From positions 2,229,001 to 2,293,000 of the forward strand of contig NZ_CP067100.1 of NCBI RefSeq assembly GCF_016616235.1: a stretch of 64,000 bases of DNA, read 5' to 3'. The notes under the pieces were generated by a model. It was not told the origin of the DNA. It saw only the letters and a program-made list of their open reading frames with translations, and searched no databases. This document shows positions 1 to 8,822 of this stretch, in pieces; positions within the stretch are counted from its first letter, which is position 1; every line of letters starts with the position of its first letter. The translations under genes were made by a program, and so were the position numbers. This stretch comes from Bradyrhizobium diazoefficiens. Its GTDB lineage: Bacteria; Pseudomonadota; Alphaproteobacteria; Rhizobiales; Xanthobacteraceae.

Positions 1-645
1 GGCGAGGTGACCGCGAGCGGCGACATCGTCACCGCGGGCGCTGCTGCGCTTGACAAGCGCGTGGCGGAAGTGGCGGCCTCCGCCAGTATCGGCGGGCTCG
101 AATTTTATTTCGGCATTCCCGGCACCATCGGCGGCGCGCTGCGCATGAATGCGGGCGCCAATGGCGGCGAAACCAAGGACGTGCTGATCGAGGCGCGCGG
201 CGTCGGGCGCGACGGCACCAGGCACGTCTTCTCCAACGCCGACATGAAATTCGTCTATCGCAGCAGCGGCCTCGATCCCTCCATCATCTTCACCTCCGCG
301 CGCTTTCGCGGCGAGATCAGGGACACCGATGCGATCCGCGCGCGCATGGCGGAGGTGCAGAGCCATCGCGAGACCGCGCAGCCGATCCGCGAGAAGACCG
401 GCGGCTCGACCTTCAAGAATCCGTCCGGCCATTCCGCCTGGAAGCTGGTCGACGCCGCCGGCTGCCGCGGCTTGCGCGTCGGCGGCGCGCAGGTCTCGGA
501 GATGCACTGCAATTTCCTGATCAACACCGGCGATGCCACCGCGCACGACATCGAGACGCTGGGCGAGACCGTGCGCGAACGGGTGAAGGCGAATTCCGGA
601 ATCGAGCTACACTGGGAAATCAAGCGGATTGGAATTCCTATTTAA
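1..645 (+). CDS. murB: UDP-N-acetylmuramate dehydrogenase MurB (5' end cut by window edge)
   Basis: FAD-dependent enolpyruvyl-UDP-GlcNAc reductase, which makes UDP-MurNAc for peptidoglycan in the cytoplasm. The reading frame is open from base 1, so the N-terminal part of the protein is missing and about 214 residues are visible. The visible part has the FAD-domain stretch [16 protein letters not shown], the GGSTFKNP motif holding the catalytic serine (about base 403), and the C-terminal [19 protein letters not shown] block with the conserved glutamate. A GTG at base 7 is internal, not the start. It heads a division and cell-wall run that continues with ddl and fts genes, as usual in the dcw cluster. 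Identification is firm; only the truncation is a limit. Confidence 0.95.
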   Translation, partial: GEVTASGDIVTAGAAALDKRVAEVAASASIGGLEFYFGIPGTIGGALRMNAGANGGETKDVLIEARGVGRDGTRHVFSNADMKFVYRSSGLDPSIIFTSARFRGEIRDTDAIRARMAEVQSHRETAQPIREKTGGSTFKNPSGHSAWKLVDAAGCRGLRVGGAQVSEMHCNFLINTGDATAHDIETLGETVRERVKANSGIELHWEIKRIGIPI

Positions 646-647
646 CA

Positions 648-750
648 GTCATTCCGGGGCGATGCGTTAGCATCGAACTACGGTGCGCAGTCGCGCACCT
701 GAGAATCTCGAGATTCCGGGTCTGGTGCTTGCGCACCATCCCGGAATGAC
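648..750. repeat. palindromic intergenic repeat, family A copy 1
   Basis: About 103 bp between murB and ddl with perfect 10-bp inverted ends (GTCATTCCGG at 648-657, CCGGAATGAC at 741-750). Internally it has a GAATCTCGAGATTC palindrome and short GC hairpins. A second copy with the same order of blocks lies at 20207-20305. It looks like a short dispersed palindromic element that could fold as RNA; no coding capacity is seen. Confidence 0.8.
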
Positions 751-767
751 GAAATGCGAGGACACGA

Positions 768-1754
768 ATGCGCATCACCATCCTCTTTGGCGGCTCCAAC
801 CGCGAGCGTCTCGTCTCTGTGGCCTCGGCCCAGGCGCTGCATCAGGCGCTGCCCGAGGCCGATCTCTGGTGGTGGGACGTCGAGGACAAGGTGCATGTGG
901 TGCAGTCCAAGCAGCTGCTCGAACATGCCCGTCCGTTCGAGGACGAGTTCAAGCCGGGCACGCGAGGCATTCCGCTCGAGCAGGCGCTCGACCGGGCCAA
1001 GGCGGAGGACCGCGTGCTGGTGCTCGGCCTGCATGGCGGGCGCGCCGAGAACGGCGAGTTGCAGGTGATGTGCGAGGCGCGCGGCGTGCCGTTCACCGGC
1101 TCGGGCTCGGCCTCCTCGCATCTCGCCTTCGACAAGATCGCGGCCAAGCGCTTTGCCGCGCTCGGCGGCGTGACTCCGCCGGAAAACGTTGCGCTTGAGA
1201 ACATCGATGAAGCCCTCGCCGAGTACGGCAGGCTGATCGCCAAGCCGGCGCGCGACGGCTCGAGCTACGGGCTGATCTTCGTCAACGCCAGGCAGGACCT
1301 CGTCGCCGTCCGCAACGCGGCCAAGCACGAAGAGTATGTGATCGAGCCCTACATCGCCGGCATCGAAGCGACCTGCGGCGTGCTGGAGCGTACCGACGGG
1401 TCGATCATCTCGCTGCCGCCGATCGAGATCATTCCGGGCGAAGGCAATTTCGACTACGCCGCAAAATACCTTTTGAAGTCGACCCAGGAGATCTGCCCGG
1501 GCCGGTTCGCGCCCGAGATCACCGCCGCGCTGAAGGAGCAGGCGATGCTGGCGCATCGCGCGATGTCCTGCACCGGCTATTCCCGCTCGGACTTCATCGT
1601 CTCGGAGAAGGGCCTCGTCTACCTCGAAACCAACACGCTGCCCGGGCTGACCAAGTCCTCGCTCTATCCCAAGGCGCTGAAAGCCGAAGGCATCGCGTTC
1701 GTCGACTTCCTGCGCGGCCTGGTCGAGCTCGCCGGGCGGGGTGTGCGAAAATAA
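768..1754 (+). CDS. ddl: D-alanine--D-alanine ligase
   Basis: ATP-grasp ligase joining two D-alanines for the peptidoglycan stem peptide. The 328 residues match the family length. The N-terminus has FGGSNRERLVS, the counterpart of the GG-S-E-VS substrate motif. The middle has HGGRAENGELQ and the KPARDGSSYG ATP-binding block. The C-terminus has YLETNTLPGLTKSSLYP, matching the family's E-N-PGMT-S motif with the metal and substrate ligands. It lies in the dcw order between murB and ftsQ, separated from murB by a palindromic repeat. The sequence departs somewhat from the enterobacterial DdlB, but all core motifs are present. Confidence 0.93.
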   Translation: MRITILFGGSNRERLVSVASAQALHQALPEADLWWWDVEDKVHVVQSKQLLEHARPFEDEFKPGTRGIPLEQALDRAKAEDRVLVLGLHGGRAENGELQVMCEARGVPFTGSGSASSHLAFDKIAAKRFAALGGVTPPENVALENIDEALAEYGRLIAKPARDGSSYGLIFVNARQDLVAVRNAAKHEEYVIEPYIAGIEATCGVLERTDGSIISLPPIEIIPGEGNFDYAAKYLLKSTQEICPGRFAPEITAALKEQAMLAHRAMSCTGYSRSDFIVSEKGLVYLETNTLPGLTKSSLYPKALKAEGIAFVDFLRGLVELAGRGVRK

Positions 1755-2103
1755 TTAGGACTGGTTAACGGCGAAACGGCCGAAATGGCCCGGTTTGGGC
1801 TCCAAATCCGGTAAAATGCCGGATATCGCGGCATAAATGCCTCACACGCCTGCGCAAAAAGCATCCGGCGTTAACGAACTTTACCTTTTGTTTACCAGGA
1901 CATCCGAAGGTTAACGCTGGCGGCGCATATGGCGCTTTGGCTGCCGGCGCGTGAGCTGTCCTGGGTGATGTCACCTGCAGCGAACGCTTTGAACGGGAGA
2001 GGTTTCTTCTGCTGAAGACCAGCACCCGGCCCGGCAAGTCCGAGACGTCATGTTCGCCAGGACCCGCGCGATGTCGCGGGCTAACTGTTGACGAGCTCGT
2101 GCA
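1755..2103. promoter_or_regulatory. ddl-ftsQ intergenic region with three GTTAAC sites
   Basis: A 349-bp non-coding stretch, AT-richer than its surroundings. It holds three GTTAAC hexamers at 1764-1769, 1870-1875 and 1910-1915; the middle one continues as TTAA-N7-TACC. GTTAAC and TTAA-N7-TTAA are the half-site and full-site patterns of the cell-cycle regulator CtrA in alphaproteobacteria, which is known to control ftsQA in Caulobacter. This is therefore a plausible CtrA-responsive promoter region for ftsQAZ. The link is inferred from motif resemblance only. Confidence 0.5.
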
Positions 2104-3144
2104 ATGGATGGTGCAGGAAGCCTCACCCGATCGCTTTTGAGATCGCTGAGGCCCCAAGCTGACCTGAAGGCGGCCGCTGTCGGAGCGGTCGTGCTTCTGC
2201 GCGAGTGGGTCCAGGACAAACGCGCCGAGGCGCGCGCCGCCGCTCAGGACAAGATCAGGACCAAGGCCAAGGCCAAGACCAAGGCGAAGCCGGTCGTCGA
2301 GCGCGAGCCGCCGCCGCGCGTGGTCGCGCTGGTCGAGCGCTATCTGCCGCGCCGGGTCGGAATTACCATGACCGCGCTGCTGCTGCTCGGAAGCTGCGGC
2401 TTCGGCATCGTCAAAGGCGGCCATCTCCAGGATTTCATCGCGGCGGTCAGCGATGCCCGTAACGCGCTGGCCAATTCCGCCGGCTTCCGCATCACCTCGG
2501 TCGTGATCAACGGCCGCAAGCAGCTCACCCAGGACGAGATCCTCGCGGTCGGCGGCGTCAGCGGCCGCTCCTCGCTGCTGTTCCTCGACGCCGACGCCGT
2601 CCGCGAAAAACTCAAGGCCAATCCCTGGATCGCCGATGCGACCGTGCTGAAGCTCTATCCGGGCCGGCTGATGATCGACATCACCGAGCGCCAGGCCTTC
2701 GCGCTGTGGCAGGAGGCCGGCCGGCTCTCCGTCATCGCCGACGACGGCGCCGTGCTCGAACCCTATGTGTCGCGCCGCTTCCTGTCGCTGCCGCTCGTGG
2801 TCGGCAAGGGCGCCGAGACGCAGGCGCGCGATTTCCTGGCGCTGCTGGCGCGCTATCCGCAAGTGGATGCGGTGACCAAGGCTGCGATCTATGTCGGCGA
2901 GCGGCGCTGGAATTTGCGGCTCAAGGACGGCCTCGACATCCGCCTGCCCGAGCAGGACGTCGGCAATGCGCTGGCGATGCTGTCCCGGCTCGACAAGGAG
3001 GACAGGCTGTTCTCCCGCGACATCGTCGCCGTCGACATGCGCCTGCCCGATCGCCTGGTGGTGCAGCTGTCCGATGACGCCGCCAAGGCGCGCGAGGAGC
3101 AGTTCAAGGACAAGAAGAAGAAAAAGGCCGGGGACGCCGCATGA
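2104..3144 (+). CDS. ftsQ: cell division protein FtsQ
   Basis: Bitopic inner-membrane divisome protein that links FtsA/FtsZ to the septal synthesis machinery. The 346 residues comprise a long basic cytoplasmic tail (Lys/Ala/Arg rich near residues 38-63), one membrane helix at about 86-104, a POTRA-like domain from about 128 (FRITSVVINGRKQLTQDEIL) and the FtsQ/DivIB beta domain with DRLVVQLSDDAA near the end. The C-terminus is a KKKKK cluster. The stop overlaps the ftsA start as ATGA (3141-3144), suggesting translational coupling. The ATG at 2104 is chosen because the tail is typical of rhizobial FtsQ; an ATG four bases later is out of frame. Confidence 0.93.
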   Translation: MDGAGSLTRSLLRSLRPQADLKAAAVGAVVLLREWVQDKRAEARAAAQDKIRTKAKAKTKAKPVVEREPPPRVVALVERYLPRRVGITMTALLLLGSCGFGIVKGGHLQDFIAAVSDARNALANSAGFRITSVVINGRKQLTQDEILAVGGVSGRSSLLFLDADAVREKLKANPWIADATVLKLYPGRLMIDITERQAFALWQEAGRLSVIADDGAVLEPYVSRRFLSLPLVVGKGAETQARDFLALLARYPQVDAVTKAAIYVGERRWNLRLKDGLDIRLPEQDVGNALAMLSRLDKEDRLFSRDIVAVDMRLPDRLVVQLSDDAAKAREEQFKDKKKKKAGDAA

Positions 3145-4463
3145 CCGGTCTTGATCGCACCCAGACCCCGAAGACGCGCCCGATGCCGCACAAGCGCGGC
3201 GGCCTCGTCGCCTGCCTCGACATCGGCACCAGCAAGATCGCCTGCATGATCGCGCGGTTGAAGCCGTCGCCGCCGAGCGATGCGCTGCGCGGCCGCACCC
3301 ATGCGGTGGAATTGATCGGCTACAGCCAGATCCAGTCGCGCGGCATGAAGGCCGGCGCGGTGATCGACCTCGGCGAGTGCGAGCAGGCGGTGCGCCAGGC
3401 CGTCGGGCTCGCGGAGAAGATGGCCAAGGTGCGGGTCGAGTCCGTGCTGCTGTCGGTCTCCGGCGGCCGGCTTTCCGGCCAGCTGGTCGAAGCCGCCGCC
3501 GATATTCGCGGCGGCGCCGTGACGCCGGCCGATGTCAGCCGCGTCACCTCCACCGGCATGCGCCACGCCACCGGCGAGGGCCGCACCGTGCTGCACGCGC
3601 TGCCGGTCGGCTACACGCTCGACGGCGTCAAGGGCATCCGCGATCCCCGCGGCATGGTCGCCCACCAGTTCGGCGTCGACATGAACGTCGTCACCTGCGA
3701 CGCCACCGTGGCGCGGAACCTGATGCTGGCGGTGGAACGCTGCCACATCAACGTCGAAGCCATGGCGGCCAGCCCCTATGTGGCTGGTCTTTCCGTACTG
3801 ACCGACGACGAGGCCGATCTCGGCGCCGCCGTGGTCGAGATGGGCGCCGGCACCACCACGATCGCGGTCTATTCCGGTGGCCGTTTCGTGCATGCGGCCG
3901 GTTTTGCGGTCGGCGGGCAACACATCACGATGGATCTTGCCCGCGGACTGTCCGCGACCATTGCCGATGCCGAGCGAATCAAGACGTTATACGGCACCGT
4001 CATCACCGGTGGATCGGACTCGCGTGAGCTGATGTCTGTACCGACAGCCGGTGACGAGCAGGATCTGCCGCAGATCGTCTCCCGCGCCACCATCGCCAAC
4101 ATCGTCAAGCACCGTGCCGAGGAAGTCTTCGAAATGGTTCGGGACAAGCTGAAGGATTCGCCCTTCGCCGCAGAGCCCAACGGCCGCGTCGTGCTCTCGG
4201 GCGGCGCCTCGCAGCTCACCGGCCTCGTCGAACTCGGCACCCAGATTCTCGGCCGGCCCGTACGGATCGGACGTCCGCTCGGCTTCGGCCGGTTGCCCGT
4301 CGAGGCGAAGAACGCCGCGTTCGCGGTGCCGGCCGGACTCCTCGTCTACCCGCAATATGTTCACCACGAGCATGTCGAACCGCGGCATACGCGGCAGCAG
4401 GTCAAGACAGGGACCGGCGGCTATTTCGGAAAGGTCGGACGATGGCTACGCGAGGGATTCTAA
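3141..4463 (+). CDS. ftsA: cell division protein FtsA
   Basis: Actin-fold ATPase that tethers FtsZ filaments to the inner membrane and recruits later divisome proteins. The 440 residues contain the phosphate-1 loop (CLDIGTSKIACMIA, about 25-38), the SHS2/1C insertion after it, the phosphate-2 region (VVEMGAGTTTIAVYSGG) and the adenosine motif (VVLSGGASQLTGL). The C-terminus GYFGKVGRWLREGF is the amphipathic membrane-targeting helix. The start overlaps the ftsQ stop by four bases. ftsZ follows after 87 bp, completing the usual ftsQ-ftsA-ftsZ order. Confidence 0.95.
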   Translation: MTGLDRTQTPKTRPMPHKRGGLVACLDIGTSKIACMIARLKPSPPSDALRGRTHAVELIGYSQIQSRGMKAGAVIDLGECEQAVRQAVGLAEKMAKVRVESVLLSVSGGRLSGQLVEAAADIRGGAVTPADVSRVTSTGMRHATGEGRTVLHALPVGYTLDGVKGIRDPRGMVAHQFGVDMNVVTCDATVARNLMLAVERCHINVEAMAASPYVAGLSVLTDDEADLGAAVVEMGAGTTTIAVYSGGRFVHAAGFAVGGQHITMDLARGLSATIADAERIKTLYGTVITGGSDSRELMSVPTAGDEQDLPQIVSRATIANIVKHRAEEVFEMVRDKLKDSPFAAEPNGRVVLSGGASQLTGLVELGTQILGRPVRIGRPLGFGRLPVEAKNAAFAVPAGLLVYPQYVHHEHVEPRHTRQQVKTGTGGYFGKVGRWLREGF

Positions 4464-4550
4464 TGACTCCTTTCCGCAATTTCTCATTTTCACCAACTCC
4501 CGCGGCCGCCGGCCGGGGCGAACCCACACGCGCGTGATCGAGAGGCAAAC

Positions 4551-6338
4551 ATGACCATCAGCATCAACGTTCCTGATATTCACGAGTTGAAGCCCCGGAT
4601 CACCGTGTTCGGCGTCGGCGGCGCCGGTGGCAACGCCGTCAACAACATGATCACGGCGGGCCTCCAGGGCGTCGACTTCGTGGTCGCCAACACCGACGCG
4701 CAGGCGCTGACGATGTCGAAGGCGCAGCGCATCGTGCAGATGGGCACCGCGGTCACGCAAGGCCTCGGCGCAGGTTCGCAGCCGAATGTCGGCGCAGCCG
4801 CCGCTGAAGAGGTGATCGACGAGCTGCGCGACCATCTCTCGGGCGCCAACATGGTGTTCGTCACCGCCGGCATGGGCGGCGGCACCGGCACCGGTGCAGC
4901 TCCCGTGATCGCCAAGACCGCGCGCGACATGGGCATTCTGACCGTCGGGGTCGTGACCAAGCCGTTCCACTTCGAGGGCGGCCGCCGCATGCGCACCGCC
5001 GAAGCCGGTATCAACGAGCTGCACAAGGTCGTGGACACGCTGCTGATCATCCCGAACCAGAACCTGTTCCGGGTCGCCAACGAGAAGACCACCTTCGCCG
5101 ACGCCTTCGCGATGGCCGACCAGGTGCTCTACTCGGGCGTTGCCTGCATTACCGACCTGATGGTCAAGGAAGGCCTGATCAACCTCGACTTCGCCGACGT
5201 TCGCGCCGTGATGCGTGAGATGGGCAAGGCGATGATGGGCACCGGCGAAGCCTCCGGCGACAAGCGCGCGCTGACCGCCGCGGAAGCCGCGATCGCCAAC
5301 CCGCTGATCGACGATTCCTCGATGAAGGGCGCCAAGGGCCTTCTCATCTCCATCACCGGCGGCAAGGACCTCACGCTGTTCGAGGTGGATGAGGCCGCGA
5401 CCCGCATCCGCGAGGAAGTCGACCAGGATGCCAACATCATCGTCGGCGCCACTTTCGACGAAGCCCTCGACGGACTGATCCGCGTCTCGGTCGTTGCCAC
5501 CGGCATCGAGCAGGCCGCGATCGCCCGCAACAGCCAGGCGACCTCCGCGCCCGTTGCCAACCCGGCGCCGCAGGCGCAGGCGCAGGCGCCCGCCGCTCCG
5601 GCCGCCGCCGCCGAAAGCCGTCTTGCCGACCTGACCGCACGGCTTCGTGCCGACAACCAGCGCCTGGCCGAGCGTGCCCAGAAGCTGGAAACGCAGATTC
5701 CGGCTGCCGCACAGGCTTCCGCCGCGCCGCGTCCGAACGTCGAGCGTGCCGCGCTCGCCGCCATCGCGGCTGCCGTCTCGGACGTGCCGCAGGCGCCTGC
5801 GCCGCAGACCTATGGCGACGTCACGGTGCGCCCGATCGCGCAGAAGCCGACCCTGTTCCCGGAGCCTGAGCAGGCCCCGATCGCGATGCAGGAGCCGATG
5901 ACGCCCGAAAACTTCATCCCGCCGCAGGCCGAGCGTCCGGTCCGCGCACCGCGGATGCCGCGCCTCGACGAGCTGCCGATGCCGGCCCAGGCCGAGCTTC
6001 GGCAGGCCCGCGGCGAGGTCGAAGAAGAGACCCCGCAGAAGAGCCGCCTGTCGCTGCTCCAGCGCCTTGCCAATGTCGGCCTCGGCCGCCGCGATGAGGA
6101 AAGCGAGGCGCCGGTTGCCGCCCGCACCACTGGTCCGGCGATGCCGCCGCTGCCCGATCGCCGTCCGCAGAAGAGCGTAGCGCAGCAGATTACGGCGAGC
6201 GAGCCGGTATCGGAGTATGCCCGCCGTCCCGCGCCGCAGGGTCTGGACATGCATGGCCGCCCGGCACCTGTTGCGCCAACGCCACAGGGTGACGACCATC
6301 TTGATATCCCGGCCTTCCTGCGGCGGCAGGCGACCTGA
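4551..6338 (+). CDS. ftsZ: cell division protein FtsZ
   Basis: Tubulin-like GTPase forming the cytokinetic Z ring. The GTP-binding region has [13 protein letters not shown] (residues 21-33) and the tubulin signature [10 protein letters not shown] (about 109-118), followed by the T7 loop [11 protein letters not shown]. At 595 residues it is much longer than E. coli FtsZ. The extra length is a disordered Ala/Pro/Gln-rich linker from about residue 320. It ends in the conserved tail [15 protein letters not shown], which binds FtsA and other partners. Long linkers of this kind are usual in Rhizobiales. A clear intrinsic terminator follows at 6365-6402. Confidence 0.97.
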   Translation: MTISINVPDIHELKPRITVFGVGGAGGNAVNNMITAGLQGVDFVVANTDAQALTMSKAQRIVQMGTAVTQGLGAGSQPNVGAAAAEEVIDELRDHLSGANMVFVTAGMGGGTGTGAAPVIAKTARDMGILTVGVVTKPFHFEGGRRMRTAEAGINELHKVVDTLLIIPNQNLFRVANEKTTFADAFAMADQVLYSGVACITDLMVKEGLINLDFADVRAVMREMGKAMMGTGEASGDKRALTAAEAAIANPLIDDSSMKGAKGLLISITGGKDLTLFEVDEAATRIREEVDQDANIIVGATFDEALDGLIRVSVVATGIEQAAIARNSQATSAPVANPAPQAQAQAPAAPAAAAESRLADLTARLRADNQRLAERAQKLETQIPAAAQASAAPRPNVERAALAAIAAAVSDVPQAPAPQTYGDVTVRPIAQKPTLFPEPEQAPIAMQEPMTPENFIPPQAERPVRAPRMPRLDELPMPAQAELRQARGEVEEETPQKSRLSLLQRLANVGLGRRDEESEAPVAARTTGPAMPPLPDRRPQKSVAQQITASEPVSEYARRPAPQGLDMHGRPAPVAPTPQGDDHLDIPAFLRRQAT

Positions 6339-6364
6339 GAATTGTTACAATAAGGCAGACGAAA

Positions 6365-6402
6365 AAAGGTCCCGGCAACAAGCTTGCCGGGACCTTTCCT
6401 TT
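6365..6402 (+). terminator. rho-independent terminator after ftsZ
   Basis: A perfect 14-bp stem (AAAGGTCCCGGCAA at 6365-6378, TTGCCGGGACCTTT at 6384-6397) with a 5-base loop, followed by CCTTT. It starts 26 bases after the ftsZ stop and should end the ddl/fts transcript, leaving lpxC under its own promoter. Confidence 0.85.
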
Positions 6403-6701
6403 GGTCCCGTGCAGATCCGGATTGCTCGGCCAAACAACTGATTTTAAATCATTAATTACATATTTGGTGGTTCAGTAAAACTGCCGGCAACGACCCAAAA
6501 CCCTGGCGCAATTTGGTTAAGCCTTGGCGCGAATACGGCAGGTTTGGGGTAACAATCGGTAAAAAAGCGTGAGTTGGCGCTGTTTGGGGCTGTGACTATG
6601 GTCGGCCGTGACTTGGGGATACGCAGATTCGCAAGCGCCGGCACTGGCCGGCCAGGCGGGGCTCGTATAAGTCGCAATGGGTCGTAGTGGGGCGGTTCCT
6701 G
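6403..6701. promoter_or_regulatory. ftsZ-lpxC intergenic region
   Basis: About 300 bp without a gene after the ftsZ terminator. It includes an AT-rich patch (TTTTAAATCATTAATTA near 6442-6458), unusual in this GC-rich window, and then more ordinary sequence up to the lpxC ribosome site. It presumably contains the lpxC promoter, but no convincing -35/-10 pair was identified. Confidence 0.4.
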
Positions 6702-7664
6702 ATGAAATTTAGCCGGCAAACAACGCTTCGCGCGCAAGCCTCCGTGGCAGGCGTCGGCGTTCACTCCGGTCTTCCCGTCACTCTCACGCTTGGGCCTGCG
6801 CCTGTGGACGCGGGTTTTATTTTTGTCCGCACCGGGCTTGAGGGACGTGACCGCGAAGTTCAGGCGACCGCTGACCAGGTGATCGCGACCGATTTCGCCA
6901 CCGTTCTCGGCGATCGCAGCGGTCCTTTGGTGTCCACCGCCGAGCATGTGCTTGCTGCGCTGCGGGGTATGGGCGTTGACAACGCCACGATCGAGATCGA
7001 CGGCCCGGAAGTGCCGATCATGGACGGCAGCGCCGCGGCCTTCATTGCGGCGATCGACCAGGCCGGCATCGTCACCCAGCCGGCGCAGCGCCGTTTCATC
7101 CAGGTTTTGAAGCCGATCTCGGTCAAGATCGGCGACTCCTTCGGCGAGATCCGGCCCTATGCCAACGGGTTCCGCGCCGAGGTCGAGATCGACTTCACCA
7201 ACCCCGTCATCGGCCAGCAGAGCTACGCCTTTGAGCTGAGCCCGGAACGCTTCCGCCGCGAAGTCGGCCGCGCCCGCACCTTCGGCCTGATGTGCGATGT
7301 CGCCAGGCTGTGGAGCGCGGGCTACGCGCTCGGCGCCTCCTTCGACAACACCGTCGTGTTCGACGACGAGCGGCTGCTCAACACCGAGGGGCTGCGCTAC
7401 GCCGACGAATGCGCCCGTCACAAGGTGCTGGACGTGATCGGCGACCTCGCGCTGGCCGGCCTGCCGTTGCTCGGCGCCTACCGTTCCGTTCGTGGCGGCC
7501 ACAAGCTCAACCACGCTGTCCTGACCGCGCTGCTCGCCGACCGTACCGCCTGGCGGGTGGTCGAGGGCGAAGCGGCCCGCCGCACCACGCGTCCCGTGGG
7601 CGAAGTCGGCCGCGGTATCGTCGGCGGTCGGATCGCTGCGGCCTACGGGCCGGACGTGTCCTGA
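6702..7664 (+). CDS. lpxC: UDP-3-O-acyl-N-acetylglucosamine deacetylase LpxC
   Basis: Zinc deacetylase for the committed step of lipid A synthesis. The zinc-site motifs are present: STAEHVLAAL with the first histidine, and CARHKVLDVIGDLAL with the second histidine and the aspartate. The catalytic histidine lies in RGGHKLNHAVL. A GTG at 6687 would add five residues. The ATG at 6702 is preferred: it gives the usual MKFSRQTTL start and has a GGGGCGG site 10-15 bases upstream. The protein is 320 residues, close to family length. It is monocistronic, between the ftsZ terminator and bamD. Confidence 0.95.
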   Translation: MKFSRQTTLRAQASVAGVGVHSGLPVTLTLGPAPVDAGFIFVRTGLEGRDREVQATADQVIATDFATVLGDRSGPLVSTAEHVLAALRGMGVDNATIEIDGPEVPIMDGSAAAFIAAIDQAGIVTQPAQRRFIQVLKPISVKIGDSFGEIRPYANGFRAEVEIDFTNPVIGQQSYAFELSPERFRREVGRARTFGLMCDVARLWSAGYALGASFDNTVVFDDERLLNTEGLRYADECARHKVLDVIGDLALAGLPLLGAYRSVRGGHKLNHAVLTALLADRTAWRVVEGEAARRTTRPVGEVGRGIVGGRIAAAYGPDVS

Positions 7665-7909
7665 ACAGATCCGCTGCGGCAGAGTCGCGGCGGCCTTTTC
7701 CCCGGGAAACTCCTGGTAACCGGGATCCGCTAGCATTGCGGCAATTTCGCCTTAATCCGGGCGGAATGCCTGCCTATCGGATGGGTTAGCGATCGTTTTT
7801 CGGGTACACCTGCGTGGTCGCATGGCAGGCACCACGGTCACATTTCGCGCCCATGACGGAGTTCATGGGCTGGCGGGCACCGCATCACAGGGCGTCAGGT
7901 CTTAAATTC

Positions 7910-8797
7910 ATGTCGGCACAGCGTAAGACGCGCGGATATCTCTCGGTCTCGTCTGGCGCCCGTGGGCTGCTTCACGCCGCCACCTTCATCCTGCTCGCGC
8001 TGCCGCTGGCGGGCTGCGGCACCGGCTCGCTCTGGGACAAGTTCACCGCCAAGGACGACACCTTCGTCGAGGAGCCCGCCGACAAGATCTACAATGAGGG
8101 CCTGTACCTCATGAACGAGAAGAAGGACATGAAGGCGGCGAACAAGAAGTTCGAAGAAGTCGACCGCCAGCATCCTTATTCCGACTGGGCCCGCAAGTCG
8201 CTGCTGATGTCGGCCTACGCGTCCTACCAGGGCGGCGACTATGACGGTTGCATCGGCGCCGCCACCCGCTACGTCACGCTGCATCCCGGCAGCCCGGATG
8301 CGGCCTATGCGCAGTACCTGATCGCCGCCTCCCATTACGACCAGATTCCGGACATCAGCCGCGACCAGGCCCGCACCGAGAAGGCGATCGCGGCGCTGGA
8401 AGAGGTGGTGCGCAAATATCCGACGTCCGAATATGCGACCTCGGCCAAGGCCAAGATCGAGGGTGCGCGCGATCAGCTCGCCGGCAACGAAATGAATGTC
8501 GGCCGCTATTACGCGCAAAAGCGCGACTACACGGCGGCGATCAACCGCTACAAGACCGTCGTCACGCAGTATCAGACCACGCGCCATGTTGAGGAGGCGC
8601 TGTTCCGCCTGACCGAGGCCTATACGGCGATCGGCATTGTCGGCGAGGCGCAGACCGCGGCCGCCGTGCTCGGGCACAATTTTCCTGACAGCCGCTGGTA
8701 CAAGGACGCCTATAATCTTGTAAAATCCGGCGGTCTCGAACCGAGCGAGAATCAGGGGTCCTGGATGAGCAGGGCCTTCAAGAAGATAGGTCTTTAA
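7910..8797 (+). CDS. bamD: outer membrane assembly lipoprotein BamD (ComL)
   Basis: Outer-membrane lipoprotein of the BAM complex that folds beta-barrel proteins. With the start at 7910 the protein is 295 residues, with a signal sequence ending in the lipobox LAGC (residues about 34-37). Tetratricopeptide-type helices follow, including YNEGLYLMNEKKDMKAANKKF. The reading frame is open back to 7814, but those 32 residues lack signal-peptide character, so the later ATG is chosen. recN follows after 25 bp, an arrangement common in alphaproteobacteria. Confidence 0.92.
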   Translation: MSAQRKTRGYLSVSSGARGLLHAATFILLALPLAGCGTGSLWDKFTAKDDTFVEEPADKIYNEGLYLMNEKKDMKAANKKFEEVDRQHPYSDWARKSLLMSAYASYQGGDYDGCIGAATRYVTLHPGSPDAAYAQYLIAASHYDQIPDISRDQARTEKAIAALEEVVRKYPTSEYATSAKAKIEGARDQLAGNEMNVGRYYAQKRDYTAAINRYKTVVTQYQTTRHVEEALFRLTEAYTAIGIVGEAQTAAAVLGHNFPDSRWYKDAYNLVKSGGLEPSENQGSWMSRAFKKIGL

Positions 8798-8822
8798 GGT
8801 CTCGGCTGGGAAATCTGGTTCC

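Noticed and set aside
4446..6299. 617-residue minus-strand frame over ftsZ
   Set aside because: Shadow of ftsZ; the composition is atypical and no motif is seen.
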